A stretch of DNA of 64,000 bases. Origin: an uncultured Desulfobacter sp. (GTDB taxonomy: Bacteria > Desulfobacterota > Desulfobacteria > Desulfobacterales > Desulfobacteraceae). Of the stretch, positions 8,597 to 18,305 are shown in pieces. Made by a program: the position numbers and the translations under genes. How positions within the stretch are numbered: position 1 is the first letter of the stretch; the number at the start of each line of letters is the position of its first letter. The stretch spans positions 5,850,501 through 5,914,500 of the forward strand of contig NZ_OY781882.1 in the NCBI RefSeq assembly GCF_963677125.1, read 5' to 3'. The notes beneath the pieces are model-generated. The model saw nothing but the letters and a program-made list of their open reading frames with translations, was not told the origin of the DNA and did no database searches.

Positions 8597-9427
8597 TTAC
8601 ATGGAGCTGACCAACTCGTGAATGACTTCAAACAGTGTCTGGGGTTCCATACCTTTGGATTGGGCAATTTCCTTGATGGTTTGATCCGGCTCCGCCTCAA
8701 TCTGTCTGGCCCCAAGGCCGCTGATAATTTTTCCTGTATCCAGGTTGTACTGGGTACATAGGTCCTTTAAACGCATTCTTCCAATGCCGGGAAAGGGTTG
8801 GTCGGGAAAAACGTTGGCCTGGATTGTATCTTCAGGCGGCTGCATCGCCACATATACATCTTTGGGGGTGCAGTGGTTTGCCCGGGCAATATCAAGCAGG
8901 GTTGATGATTCGTCACCAAATGTCATTCCTGCTTTTTGAAGCTGTTGTTTCATAACGTCAAGGTCAAGACCGGTGCGTTTGGCAAACATTTTCAGAGAGG
9001 AAAGCTCCGCATGTCCATACGGGGGTTCTCCATATTTTTGAGACCCGGCATCCTTAAAAGATGCACTGAAATCAAGAATCGTGCTCATGGGCGGGATATG
9101 AAGCAGGGTTCCAAAAGTGAAAAACAGCGTGAGGATAAGGGCCACATTAAAATCCGCGGTAAAAATTTTAAGCTCTTTGGCCTTGTTTTTCATATAGGTG
9201 ACTATGGGTTTCCAGTTATAGTACAGGTGCAAAAGGCCTGAGACAAGAAACAGGACACCAAGGTTGATATGAACATCCCCCCAAAGGGTTTTGGTTAATC
9301 CCATAAAGCGCCAGTCAGACCAGTAGGCCACCCGTCCTTCGGGGACAACATAGAGGACAATGCTGGTGACAACCAGCAGCAGAAAAGATAACAACATGGT
9401 TAACGAAGTAATTTTGCGCAGTTTCAT
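8597..9427 (-). CDS. DUF4405 membrane protein (cytochrome b561-like fold) with helical C-terminal domain
   Basis: 276 residues. Three hydrophobic segments are visible (about 8-28, 50-72, 94-112). Histidines H53 and H67 in GDVHINLGVLFLVSGLLHLY and H110 in TLLHIPP are placed as in DUF4405 proteins, which are thought to bind haem in the membrane. The C-terminal 150 residues are soluble and contain two similar helical units, around LKMFAKRTGLDLDVMKQQLQ with LLDIARANHCTPKDVYVAM, and LKDLCTQYNLDTGKIISGL with IKEIAQSKGMEPQTLFEVI. These look like duplicated winged-helix or small helical repeats. A strong AGGAGG lies seven bases upstream of the ATG. A role in electron transfer is inferred from the family only. 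Confidence 0.8.
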   Translation of the reverse strand: MKLRKITSLTMLLSFLLLVVTSIVLYVVPEGRVAYWSDWRFMGLTKTLWGDVHINLGVLFLVSGLLHLYYNWKPIVTYMKNKAKELKIFTADFNVALILTLFFTFGTLLHIPPMSTILDFSASFKDAGSQKYGEPPYGHAELSSLKMFAKRTGLDLDVMKQQLQKAGMTFGDESSTLLDIARANHCTPKDVYVAMQPPEDTIQANVFPDQPFPGIGRMRLKDLCTQYNLDTGKIISGLGARQIEAEPDQTIKEIAQSKGMEPQTLFEVIHELVSSM

Positions 9428-9458
9428 AACGTGTTCCTCCTGGCTATATAAAAAGTTT

Positions 9459-9512
9459 AACCACGGAAATCACGGAAGACACTGAAAATAGAATTCCGTG
9501 GTTTCCGTGGTT
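9459..9512. repeat. Long inverted repeat between trmO and the DUF4405 gene
   Basis: AACCACGGAAATCACGGAA (9459-9477) pairs with TTCCGTGGTTTCCGTGGTT (9494-9512) at 18 of 19 positions across a 16-base loop. Each arm itself contains two CACGGAA units. It probably acts as a terminator-like or mRNA-stabilising hairpin after trmO, or is an extragenic repeat element. There is no T-run. Confidence 0.6.
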
Positions 9513-9541
9513 ACAATGTTTTTCATCTTTTGTTTTGTCCG

Positions 9542-10309
9542 TCAGTCTGATGCAGGGTCCAGGCAAAGCACCCGGATCTTATTGCCTGCTGCCTGCCATT
9601 TGAGATCAAAGTCAAACAGCCGGATACCGTATACCCGGCTTTTTTCCGGCACATCAGTCCGGGTATCGCTTTTCATATTGGAAAAACGGGTACGGCAATA
9701 CGCGGGCCGGGGATCATTTTCCAGTACCTGGGTAATGATGGGCAGCAGATTGGGTATGGTCTTTTCCCTTTCCTGGATTTGGATTGCTGCCGTGTCGGAA
9801 AAACTGACCCGGCAAATTTTGTTGTCCGGTGCCGGTGCAAAACCGTCCCGGGCTGTGTCCAGGCGGTCTGAATAGGGCAGATAGGGTTTGATGTCCAAAA
9901 CAGGGGTTTGATCCAGGATATCCACGCCGCTCAGGTGAAGGACCGGCCCTTTGGCCGTGGATTCAATGTCTTCGAGCCGGACACAGGACATACCGATGGG
10001 GTTGGGGCGGAAAGGGGAGCGCGAGGCAAATACGCCCACCTTTTTATTTCCCCCAAGGCGCGGGGGGCGTATCATGGCGGACCATTCCCTATTCTTTTTC
10101 ACCGCCTTGTGGAAAACAAAAATCAGCCAGATATGGGAAAATTGTTCAAGCCCTCTGACCGCTTCCGGCCTTGCATATTCAGGAAAAAATTCCAGCATCC
10201 CCGGGGCCTTATCCGCAAGATTGGGCTGTCGGGGGATGCCGAATTTTTCCTTGAAACAGGTATGGATTACGCCAATGGGTTCTATGGCCGGCTCTATATG
10301 GACTGCCAC
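9542..10309 (-). CDS. trmO: tRNA (N6-threonylcarbamoyladenosine(37)-N6)-methyltransferase TrmO
   Basis: 255 residues. The TrmO/TsaA (UPF0066) core occupies residues 10-150: IEPIGVIHTCFKEKFGIPRQ, the FSHIWLIFVFH segment, and the highly conserved ASRSPFRPNPIGMS motif that forms the S-adenosylmethionine and tRNA site. The C-terminal third (PYLPYSDRLD and onward) is the usual TrmO extension. The enzyme N6-methylates t6A37 in threonine tRNAs. It starts with GTG at 10309 inside the last 16 bases of pepF, so the two are probably cotranscribed. No better start exists before residue 37. Confidence 0.93.
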   Translation of the reverse strand: MAVHIEPAIEPIGVIHTCFKEKFGIPRQPNLADKAPGMLEFFPEYARPEAVRGLEQFSHIWLIFVFHKAVKKNREWSAMIRPPRLGGNKKVGVFASRSPFRPNPIGMSCVRLEDIESTAKGPVLHLSGVDILDQTPVLDIKPYLPYSDRLDTARDGFAPAPDNKICRVSFSDTAAIQIQEREKTIPNLLPIITQVLENDPRPAYCRTRFSNMKSDTRTDVPEKSRVYGIRLFDFDLKWQAAGNKIRVLCLDPASD

Positions 10310-12105
10310 AGGGTTTCCAGTTCGCTGATCCGTGATTCAAAATGGGACGCCGCGGCCTGTACCGGGGTATTGGATGCCATGTCCACACCCGCCACCCTAA
10401 GTTCGTCAATGGGGAACATAGACCCGCCGAGTTTGAGAAAGCTAAGATAATCATCCACGGCAGGTTGTCCCTTATCTGTTATCCGCTGGACAAGCCCTAA
10501 TGCCGCAGCCAGTCCTGTGGCGTATTTATAAACATAAAAGGAAGAATAAAAATGGGGGATGCGCAAGCATTCTAAGGTCAGGGCGTCATCAATGACCATC
10601 TTGTCTCCGAAATATATGGATAAAAGATCTTTGTATACGGATGTGAAGGTATCAATGGTCAGGGGCTTGTTTTCAGCGGCCATGCCGTGAATGATATGTT
10701 CAAATTCTGCAAACATGGTCTGGCGGAAAAATGTGCCCCGGATATTGTCGATTTCCCGGTTCAGTATGTAGGCCTTCATTTTTGGGTCAGCCGTATATTT
10801 TTCCAGAAGATGCCGGGCCAAAAGCGCCTCATTAAGGGTTGAGGCCACCTCTGCCACAAAAATCGTGTACCCGTGGGTGGGGTAGGGCTGGGATTTGTTG
10901 GCAAGATAGGTGTGCATGGAGTGTCCCGCCTCGTGAATCAGTGTGAACAGGCTGTTAATGGAATCGGGATCATAGTTGAGCAGGATATAGGGATTGGAGT
11001 CGAAACACCCCGAAGAGTAAGCCCCGCTTCGTTTGCCTTTATTTTCGTATCTGTCCACCCAGCCCTTGAGCAGGCCCTGTTCCAGGGTGCGGCAATAGTC
11101 TCGGCCTAAAGGCGCAAGGGCCTCAATGCATGTGTCAACCGCCTGTTCATAGTCCATGTGAAAGTCAACATCAGGCACAAGCTGTACATAGGTGTCGTAC
11201 ATGTGCAGCGCGTCAACGCCCAGGGCTTGTTTTCTGAAATCAAGGTAGTGGTAAAGCGGTGAAAATGCTTTTTTTACATTAATGATCAGGTTGTCATAGA
11301 CATCTTCGGGAACATTATCCCCAAACAGAGCGGACTTTCGTGCGGCATCAAAATTCCTGGCCCTGGCCCAGAACAAATCTTTTTTTACCGAGGCGGACAG
11401 GGTCGCGGCAATGGTGTGTCGGTGGGTCTGGTAGGTCTGGTAATATTGATCAAAGACCGTTTTGCGAAAATTTCTGTCCTTGTGTCCCAGAAACGTAATA
11501 AAGTTGCCATGGGTCAAGGCGGAAACATCGCCCGATGGTCTTTTTACCGTACCGAAATTAATATCTGCGTTGTCCAGCTGGGAGAAGATTCTCTGGGGAG
11601 CACTCAAGCTTTCGCCCGCCATTGCCAGCAGTTGTTCGGTTGCTGCATCTTTTGTGTGAGGGATATACCGGATCATCTGTTCCAGGTAAAACCGGTATGG
11701 CTTAAACGCGTCTTGATCGAGAAATATCTTCAGTTGGTCTGAGGGGATGGCCTGGATTTCAGGGGACATGAAACTTGAGGCCTCCCCGATGCGGGTATAC
11801 AGATTAGAGGCGCGCTGGAAAAGAGCCTCATTGTCCGACTGGGTTTTATCTTCATCGTTTTTCAGGTGGGCATACGTATAAAGACGATCCATATCCCGCC
11901 CGACCCCGTGGTCAAATTCAATGCAGGCCAAAAGCCTTTCAGGCCCCTGGGCAAGGGTGCCCTTGAAATCGTCATAGGTGGGGATTTTTTTTTCCAGGTC
12001 TTGGAAAAGCGATTCCCACGCCTCGGTGGTTTGAAACATGGGGGACAGATCCCAGCAGTCACTTTGAGGAACTTCTTTTCTCAGGGCGTCCGGCTGATGA
12101 ACCAT
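10294..12105 (-). CDS. pepF: Oligoendopeptidase F (M3 family zinc metallopeptidase)
   Basis: 603 residues, a normal length for PepF. The zinc motif is H391-E-A-G-H395 in LFTLIHEAGHSMHTYL, and the third ligand is most likely E419 in TIFVAEVASTLNEALL. The upstream CFDSNPYILLNYDPDSINSL segment and downstream FRQTMFAEFEHIIHGMA are also M3 hallmarks. The enzyme is cytoplasmic and hydrolyses peptides of roughly 7-17 residues. AAGGAG lies six bases before the ATG. The gene is first in a short unit with trmO. Confidence 0.95.
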   Translation of the reverse strand: MVHQPDALRKEVPQSDCWDLSPMFQTTEAWESLFQDLEKKIPTYDDFKGTLAQGPERLLACIEFDHGVGRDMDRLYTYAHLKNDEDKTQSDNEALFQRASNLYTRIGEASSFMSPEIQAIPSDQLKIFLDQDAFKPYRFYLEQMIRYIPHTKDAATEQLLAMAGESLSAPQRIFSQLDNADINFGTVKRPSGDVSALTHGNFITFLGHKDRNFRKTVFDQYYQTYQTHRHTIAATLSASVKKDLFWARARNFDAARKSALFGDNVPEDVYDNLIINVKKAFSPLYHYLDFRKQALGVDALHMYDTYVQLVPDVDFHMDYEQAVDTCIEALAPLGRDYCRTLEQGLLKGWVDRYENKGKRSGAYSSGCFDSNPYILLNYDPDSINSLFTLIHEAGHSMHTYLANKSQPYPTHGYTIFVAEVASTLNEALLARHLLEKYTADPKMKAYILNREIDNIRGTFFRQTMFAEFEHIIHGMAAENKPLTIDTFTSVYKDLLSIYFGDKMVIDDALTLECLRIPHFYSSFYVYKYATGLAAALGLVQRITDKGQPAVDDYLSFLKLGGSMFPIDELRVAGVDMASNTPVQAAASHFESRISELETLWQSI

Positions 12106-12146
12106 AAAAAACTCCTTTGGCTGGTAGATAAATCAATTACAAATAT

Positions 12147-12175
12147 TGGTTAGGGTATTGTGTAGACTTTGTCAA
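12147..12175 (-). promoter_or_regulatory. Possible promoter of pepF-trmO
   Basis: A perfect TTGACA occurs on the minus strand at 12170-12175, followed after 17 bases by TAACCA, a poor -10 box. It lies 41 bases upstream of the pepF ATG at the nearer end. The rest of 12106-12337 holds no gene and no clear terminator for the SecA-like gene. Confidence 0.35.
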
Positions 12176-12337
12176 GTATGATGATTATTGTTTTTTATAT
12201 CGAACAATATGTATTGTGCCTGTTTTACGGGCAGGGGCCGGTGATGCTTTAAGGATGCAATTTAGGACCTCGTTATTTATATTCATATTCGTTCTCTCCT
12301 GCCGGATATATTTGGTTTCAGACTTTTGTAGACTGTA

Positions 12338-14314
12338 TTATCGGCCTTGTTCCGTAAATGTCAATTGATCCTTGATCAGTCTGTCCCGTTCAGCAAGACG
12401 TTTGCGCTGCCGCCACATGAATCGTTCTGCATGCCGTTGGGCTAACCGTATACCGATTTTTAATGCTATTTTTCGAACGTATACCGGTGTGCCGATACCC
12501 GAAAGCCACCGGGCAAACCAGGGAAGATGGCGACGCAGCAGTTCATCCTGAGATGAAACAAACAGGGTTGCCTGCCCGGGAGCCCCCTGTCTCCCGCTCC
12601 TGCCGAACAACTGCCAGTCCACCCGGCGGGATTCATGGGGCTCAAACATCAATACCTGAAGCCCGCCTGCCCGGGCAATCGTTTCACAGATTTTTATATC
12701 CACCCCCCGGCCTGCCATATTGGTTGCCACTGTTACTGCACAGGCCTGCCCGGCTTGGGCGATAATCTGTGCTTCCTGGGCATGGGCCTGGGCATTGAGA
12801 ACCGCACAGTCAACACCCTGGCTGCGCAATTTTTCAGCAATGGTTTCACTGTCACTGATCCGCCGGGTCCCTACCAGGACAGGCAGCTGTTGCGCATGTA
12901 ACCGAATCACCCTTGTGCACAAGGCATCCATTTTTGCACTAATACTTTTAAAATGGGCTGCAGGCAGTATTTCCAATCGGCTTGGCAGCCGAGGCGGTAT
13001 GTTTACCGTTACAAGGCCATAGGTTGCCCACAGCTCTCCTTTGATTCCCTGCAACGTCCCGCTGGCCCCGCACAGCCGGTGATAGCAGGAAAAAAAGTGT
13101 TGAAAGCTCTGCTTCACCATGGTTTTGGAAGGCTCTGTCAAAGGGACGTTTTCTTTGGCTTCAATGGCCTGGTGCAGACCATAGCTCCATGTCCGGTTGG
13201 GCATACTGCGCCCGGTGTTCTCATCTATAATCACCACTTTGTCATCGGCGACAATATAATGCCTGCCCCGTTGGAAAACATCCCGGGCGGTCAAGGCCTG
13301 ACGAATCAACTCTTCTCTGCGTGCCGTGTTGCGCCACATGGGCGGCAGATTCCGGGTCAGCTCAACCATCAAATCCTCTCCCTCATCTGTAAATGTCATG
13401 GAAAGAGAGGCGCCGTCAAGCCGGTAATGCCTGCCGGGCACAAATTGATCGACCACGCTGCAGGCCGTCGGAACGACCTCATGGAGTCTTGGATTCGGAT
13501 CTGAACCGGAGATGATTAAGGGTGTATTGGCTTCATCCACAAAGACACTGTCGGCCTCGTCCACAACCGCCGCAAACAGCCCCTGCATCACTACATGGTT
13601 CGATCTTCCCTGCATCAGGCGCAACTGACGCAGCAACGGCGTGTGGGCACCGGATATCAGCAGTTCATCCCGAAGAAAATCGGCAAGCAGTTGACTGCCG
13701 GTAGCATACACCACATGCCCGCTATAGTTTTGTCTACGTTCATCGGCCGCCTGTTGGGGCAGCACCGCAGACACGGATAATCCGCACCGTTGATAAAACG
13801 GTGCCATTAATGTCGCATCACGCTCGGCCAGATAGTCATTGGCCGTCACCATATGACAGGGTCTGCCTGTCCATCCGTACAACGCTCCCACCAGCGCAAG
13901 CGCCAGGGTTTTACCTTCACCGGGTGCCAGCTGGACCACTGCGCCCTGGTGCATGGCAAGTGCCGCCATATGCTGAACCCGATACGGCGTCATGCCCAGC
14001 TCCCGCTCCATGCAGACCGATAACAAGGCCAGTGCACCGGATCTGTTTTTTACGGTCTCCGGTCGACAGTCCGTTCCCCAGTCCCGGGAAAAAATATGCT
14101 GAAATTGTTCTATTTCTCTGGTCAGGGCATTATCACTTAACTTCCGGAAACGGTCCAGATGTCCCTCCAGGGCAAGCAGTTGAGCCCGGCGTCTTTTTCG
14201 GGTATACCCCAAACGATGTGCCACCCACTTTTTTATACGGCCCCGGGTCTGACCCGGCAGGGGCTTAGTCGATCGTGGAGGGTACCATGGTGCGCTAAGA
14301 ATTGGCTGTGTCAA
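12338..14314 (-). CDS. Short SecA-like ATPase, export locus I
   Basis: 658 residues, against about 830-900 for housekeeping SecA. The DEAD motor is complete by eye: Walker A in LAPGEGKTLALAL (G132-T136), TANDYLAERDA, Walker B in AAVVDEADSVFVDEANTPLI (DEAD 252-255), FSCYHRLCGASGT, and NMAGRGVDIKI with RSGRQGAPG in the second RecA fold. The cross-linking insertion is recognisable. The C-terminus is cut short after the scaffold region (WRQRKRLAERDRLIK) and lacks the zinc-binding SecB tail. The start is TTG, overlapping the preceding stop by four bases. As last gene of the locus I export operon it probably energises export of the giant protein at 22026-47693 (inference). It is not the housekeeping SecA. 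Confidence 0.88.
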   Translation of the reverse strand: MTQPILSAPWYPPRSTKPLPGQTRGRIKKWVAHRLGYTRKRRRAQLLALEGHLDRFRKLSDNALTREIEQFQHIFSRDWGTDCRPETVKNRSGALALLSVCMERELGMTPYRVQHMAALAMHQGAVVQLAPGEGKTLALALVGALYGWTGRPCHMVTANDYLAERDATLMAPFYQRCGLSVSAVLPQQAADERRQNYSGHVVYATGSQLLADFLRDELLISGAHTPLLRQLRLMQGRSNHVVMQGLFAAVVDEADSVFVDEANTPLIISGSDPNPRLHEVVPTACSVVDQFVPGRHYRLDGASLSMTFTDEGEDLMVELTRNLPPMWRNTARREELIRQALTARDVFQRGRHYIVADDKVVIIDENTGRSMPNRTWSYGLHQAIEAKENVPLTEPSKTMVKQSFQHFFSCYHRLCGASGTLQGIKGELWATYGLVTVNIPPRLPSRLEILPAAHFKSISAKMDALCTRVIRLHAQQLPVLVGTRRISDSETIAEKLRSQGVDCAVLNAQAHAQEAQIIAQAGQACAVTVATNMAGRGVDIKICETIARAGGLQVLMFEPHESRRVDWQLFGRSGRQGAPGQATLFVSSQDELLRRHLPWFARWLSGIGTPVYVRKIALKIGIRLAQRHAERFMWRQRKRLAERDRLIKDQLTFTEQGR

Positions 14315-16524
14315 AATGAAAGTCCATAGCGTTTCTGGGCGAGTTGACGCAATTTTCTGCGGGCCTGAACAAAGAGCGGTCTAGGGGTTTGACCTATCCT
14401 CAAGGTGCCGGACAAACCGTGCATCAGCCTGAGCGGTATGGCCGAAGAAACCTGCGGAAGGGCGGCCCGCACTTCAAAAAAACCTTCAGGAGCCAGTTGC
14501 CCTCCCTTGTCATCGGACATGGTGGCGATGGCGCCGCCGCCGGCCCAGCCCAGCGCGGCGGAAGCCAGCCGTTCCCGCCGGAACGGGATCAGTTTCAACT
14601 TTTGGGCAGGCAGATACAGACCCTGATCCGCCTGGCCCCGAAGACGAAGTTCTACGGTTGACAAGGGGCTGCCGAACAGCTCATTGGCCTGTTCCTGGGA
14701 AACAACCGCCGTAAAGCGAAACGGTGTATCACCGATCAGGCGTCCGAGCAGTTGCCCCCTGGTAAACCAGTTATTCAGCTTTTCGGAAAGCTGTGGCGCC
14801 ACCCAGACCCCATCTGCCGGGGCATGAATGACAAGTTGCGCATGTTGACGGTCCAGTTCTGCCAGTCGGGCCTTAAGCATGGCCATCTGCTGTTTTAGCG
14901 GCGCTATATCTGCCGGAGATTTCCACAGCACTTTACGCATTAGATGGGAATTTTCTAAAATCATATTCCGGGTCAACGTCTGGTCTGTCTTAAGATCCGG
15001 ATTTATCAGTTCAACCAGGACCTGCCCGGTCCTGATCCGTTGTCCCGGCTGAATGTGAATCCGGTGAAGAATACCGGAAACATTTGTCGTCACTGGATGA
15101 AAGGAGACAGCTTCGATGACGCCCGGCGCTTTGATATTCACGGGAAAAGGGACCTTTCCCACGATACTAACCCCGGTAAAAATCAGCAGCAAGGTCATCC
15201 ACACGGCCCGCTGGCGATGGGTCTGAATTTCCGGGCTCAGCAGGTATTCAAAAATCTTCCAGGCCGGCCGCACACCCCAGATAATAAGCGAAGAGATGAT
15301 CAGCACCACCCCCACGGCAAAAAATCGATCCAGCACGATTAATATAATAAAAAAACTGAGCACCAGACGATATAGTGTGGCCAGGATACCGTACAAGGTC
15401 AGCCACACAGCCTGGGTGCGGTCTATTGCTGTAGAGACCACTGAATCCGATCCCATCAAGTACCGTTTAAGCAGATACATACAATGGCCGCCGGCTTTTT
15501 GCGACAGGTTGGGGATATCCAAAAGATCCGACAAAATAAAATACGCATCATATCGTAACAGGGGATTTCCATTGAACAGCAGGCTTGAGACCGATCCCAC
15601 CAACATCACATTAAATGCCAGACTGTGAAGGGTTCCGGCCCCGGTGCGTGCCCAGACAACAGCGGCCAGGGCTGCGGCAAACAGCTCCGCCGTCATGCCG
15701 GCACAACTGACAATGATACGCTGCCGACGCTCCCTGAAGGCCCAGGACGCTGTCGCATCCATATACGGCAGAGGGACAAACACCAGAAACATGACGCCCA
15801 TCACATGGACATCACCACCGTAACGCTTGCAGGCCAAGGCATGAGACAGCTCATGCAGAATTTTCAGGCCGGCAATGCACAGGTAAAGCCAGGGTAGATT
15901 TTCCACGGCCAGAATACCCTGGGTCTGTTCGGACAGTGCGTGACTGTTTTGAACCACCGACAGCAGTCCAAACACAATGGCTGCCGTCCAGATAAAAAAA
16001 GCGGGAAGGCTGATGCCTATCCGGGCCAGATGTTTGATTCGATTGAGCCGATCGTTGGGATTGACCAGGGGAATACGAACAAAAAGAAATGATGCGATTT
16101 TTGTATAAAATGTTTTTCTGGCAATACGTTTTTCCCGCTCAAAAATACCGGCCCCATCCGGCAGGCTGTTGAAATACAATAGATTGGCGTGGTGGAGCTG
16201 GGACAGTATCCGGACCGACTCTTCCTGGCCGGGGGCCTGCTCGGGATAGGTGTCGAGCATGTTGTTCCAGACCTCATCCACCGTCAGTTTCGGTGTCAGG
16301 CGCGCCAGAAAAAGGTAGGCTTCTGAACTGATTTTAAAATATTGCCGGGTATAAGGTTCTGTAAGGATGTACCAGGGGGTGCCGTGGATCATCTGCTTGT
16401 GGACGCGAACAGACGGCAGCAGGGCGACACGCAGATTGGCCACCTGGTACCACTGCTCGCTGAAGGTTGCCCCGCCTACCACCACAGCCTCATGCGCAGC
16501 ATATCCGTCAATCGGTAGGTCCAC
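14311..16524 (-). CDS. PqqD-like / M50 (site-2-protease-like) / HlyD fusion protein, export locus I
   Basis: 737 residues. Residues about 25-120 look PqqD-like (winged helix, peptide-binding): WYILTEPYTRQYFKISSEAY and TVDEVWNNML. A multi-span membrane region follows with the metalloprotease motif H224-E-L-S-H228 and the second motif NGNPLLRYDAYF (318-329), as in the peptide zinc metalloprotease group of M50. From about 465 comes a HlyD-like biotinyl-lipoyl segment (GILHRIHIQPGQRIRTGQVL), a coiled coil and a beta-barrel part. The annotated GTG start overlaps the previous gene by 49 bases. A GTG near 16482, behind GAGG, matches the length of the locus II paralogue better. Likely role: recognise and perhaps cleave an export substrate in the inner membrane and link to the periplasmic conduit (inference). 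Confidence 0.85.
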   Translation of the reverse strand: MDLPIDGYAAHEAVVVGGATFSEQWYQVANLRVALLPSVRVHKQMIHGTPWYILTEPYTRQYFKISSEAYLFLARLTPKLTVDEVWNNMLDTYPEQAPGQEESVRILSQLHHANLLYFNSLPDGAGIFEREKRIARKTFYTKIASFLFVRIPLVNPNDRLNRIKHLARIGISLPAFFIWTAAIVFGLLSVVQNSHALSEQTQGILAVENLPWLYLCIAGLKILHELSHALACKRYGGDVHVMGVMFLVFVPLPYMDATASWAFRERRQRIIVSCAGMTAELFAAALAAVVWARTGAGTLHSLAFNVMLVGSVSSLLFNGNPLLRYDAYFILSDLLDIPNLSQKAGGHCMYLLKRYLMGSDSVVSTAIDRTQAVWLTLYGILATLYRLVLSFFIILIVLDRFFAVGVVLIISSLIIWGVRPAWKIFEYLLSPEIQTHRQRAVWMTLLLIFTGVSIVGKVPFPVNIKAPGVIEAVSFHPVTTNVSGILHRIHIQPGQRIRTGQVLVELINPDLKTDQTLTRNMILENSHLMRKVLWKSPADIAPLKQQMAMLKARLAELDRQHAQLVIHAPADGVWVAPQLSEKLNNWFTRGQLLGRLIGDTPFRFTAVVSQEQANELFGSPLSTVELRLRGQADQGLYLPAQKLKLIPFRRERLASAALGWAGGGAIATMSDDKGGQLAPEGFFEVRAALPQVSSAIPLRLMHGLSGTLRIGQTPRPLFVQARRKLRQLAQKRYGLSF

Positions 16525-18305
16525 AGCCAGATGATTCTGCGGCGTCCGGCGTTAATTTTGGCAATGCCGCTCATTCCCGGCCGCCACCAGGATTCAGGTG
16601 CCTGGTCAAAGGCGACCTTGATGGTAAATTGATTCCCCTGCTGCCCTTTGACATGGGCCATGGGCACAATTCGTGTGATTTTGAAAGGAATTCGCTGGTC
16701 CGGCTGGGCCAGCAGAACCATTTCTCCCGTTGCCCGGGGTTCGAGAAAACGGATCAATCGTTCGGGCAGTTCAAGTTCTGCGTATAATCCTTCAATCCGG
16801 GCCAGTCGAAAGAGGGCATCACCCTTGCGGACCGGATTTCCCAGAAGGTCTTTGCGTTCTCCTTCAACAATGACCCCGGCAAAGGGGGCGGGGATATCGG
16901 CCTGGGTCCGTTGATAATGAATCCGGTCCAGGTTTGCCTGGGATTGTGCCAGACGGGCCTGGGCAATTTCTACGTCAACCAGGTTGTTCTGGGCACGGGC
17001 CTTGTCCTCATCAGCCCTGAGGCTGCGCATTCGGGCCTGGATCTCAGCCTCCTGCAATATCAAATCTTTGACATCCAGGCGGGCCATCACCGCGTTTTGT
17101 TTGACGGTGTCGCCCAGGGTGGCTTGGACCTGATCCAGATATCCGTCAAAGGGCGCACCGATCAGACGCGTAGAATCGGTTACCAGCACCGCACCCGCCT
17201 CCAACCTGAACGGCCAGGTCGCATTACAGACATAAATCAAGACCAGGGCGGCAGTGATGGCGGCTATTTTCTGCCAGACAAATTCAGCGCCTATCCATTG
17301 ACTGAGTTTTCCGGTGACCCCGTCTGCAACCCTTGCCCCCCACCAGCGGTCATCGGCCCATTTTTGGGCCAGCCACGGCATCAGCATACCAAGCCCGATC
17401 ATAAGCGCTTCAATGCAATCCCGGTTGAAAGGGATATCCTGCTCCACGATAAGCAACGTCGCCTGGCAGGGCAGGGCGCCCCGGCGCAGCGGCAGCGTGT
17501 GTATCCGGGAAGCTCCCATGGTGTTGAGCAGTTGGCGATGCGCAAAAAGAATCTGGTCCGCATCTGTATTGTTGGGATATACCAGATAGCGTTCCTGGTC
17601 AAAGGCTTCTTCACAGGTGCTTTCCAAAAGGCGGGTATGGTCTGTCTCAAGTTCAAAACGACTGATGTGGCTGATGGCCTTCAATCGCATGTACCCTTTT
17701 TCAAACCAGGCAAGCACCACCTGGGAACTGCCAAGTTGAGCGGCCAGACCGTTGACCAGTACCAGGGCCGCGGCCTGGAAATGCTGCTCGTCCATGACTC
17801 GGACCATTAATTCCAGGGTCGTGATCAGATCGTTGTTGGATTGGGTTTCAATTTTTTCAGGGGCTGCCCGAACCAATGCGTTTTGATCCATGACTGCCAG
17901 ATCAGAGACCAGCATCACCCGAAGCAGCAATTCGGTCATTTGCGCACTTTCCCTGGCCGGGATATTCAACACTGCAACCCGGCAGGGAAGGGCAGACAAA
18001 TTCATCCCCACCACCTGCCGCAGTTTCCCATCAGGATCACTGCACTTCAAAACCGCCTTGCCGGCGGCGGCCGTTATATTTGTCCGGTAATGTTTGAACA
18101 ATACTCCGGCCTGCCGGGAAATCCAGTCCATATCTTGGGAATCTGACCCGAGAATTTCAAAAGCCTCATGATTTATCTCTACCAGCAGGCATTGGTCTGC
18201 GCGTGAAAGGGCGCTTAAAAGTCGGCAATACGTTTGCCAATACTGTGGATCTTTTGGGTTTTCCCGCAGGGATTGCAGAAGTTCAAAAACGGATCTGACA
18301 TTCAT
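16476..18305 (-). CDS. GAF-like domain / transmembrane / HlyD adaptor protein, export locus I
   Basis: 609 residues. The N-terminal ~330 residues are soluble and contain a GAF-like domain (about 160-300, with LGSSQVVLAWFEKGYMRLKA and ASRIHTLPLRRG). One transmembrane helix follows (about 347-365, IAAITAALVLIYVC). The C-terminal part is HlyD-like: RLIGAPFDGYLDQVQATLGD, a coiled coil (IQARMRSLRADEDKARAQNN), DIPAPFAGVIVEG, and a barrel ending RPGMSGIAKI. With the N-terminus inside, the GAF part would be cytoplasmic and the adaptor periplasmic. The ATG overlaps the stop of the upstream adaptor by four bases. Such a fusion could gate export in response to a cytoplasmic signal (inference). Confidence 0.85.
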   Translation of the reverse strand: MNVRSVFELLQSLRENPKDPQYWQTYCRLLSALSRADQCLLVEINHEAFEILGSDSQDMDWISRQAGVLFKHYRTNITAAAGKAVLKCSDPDGKLRQVVGMNLSALPCRVAVLNIPARESAQMTELLLRVMLVSDLAVMDQNALVRAAPEKIETQSNNDLITTLELMVRVMDEQHFQAAALVLVNGLAAQLGSSQVVLAWFEKGYMRLKAISHISRFELETDHTRLLESTCEEAFDQERYLVYPNNTDADQILFAHRQLLNTMGASRIHTLPLRRGALPCQATLLIVEQDIPFNRDCIEALMIGLGMLMPWLAQKWADDRWWGARVADGVTGKLSQWIGAEFVWQKIAAITAALVLIYVCNATWPFRLEAGAVLVTDSTRLIGAPFDGYLDQVQATLGDTVKQNAVMARLDVKDLILQEAEIQARMRSLRADEDKARAQNNLVDVEIAQARLAQSQANLDRIHYQRTQADIPAPFAGVIVEGERKDLLGNPVRKGDALFRLARIEGLYAELELPERLIRFLEPRATGEMVLLAQPDQRIPFKITRIVPMAHVKGQQGNQFTIKVAFDQAPESWWRPGMSGIAKINAGRRRIIWLWTYRLTDMLRMRLWW

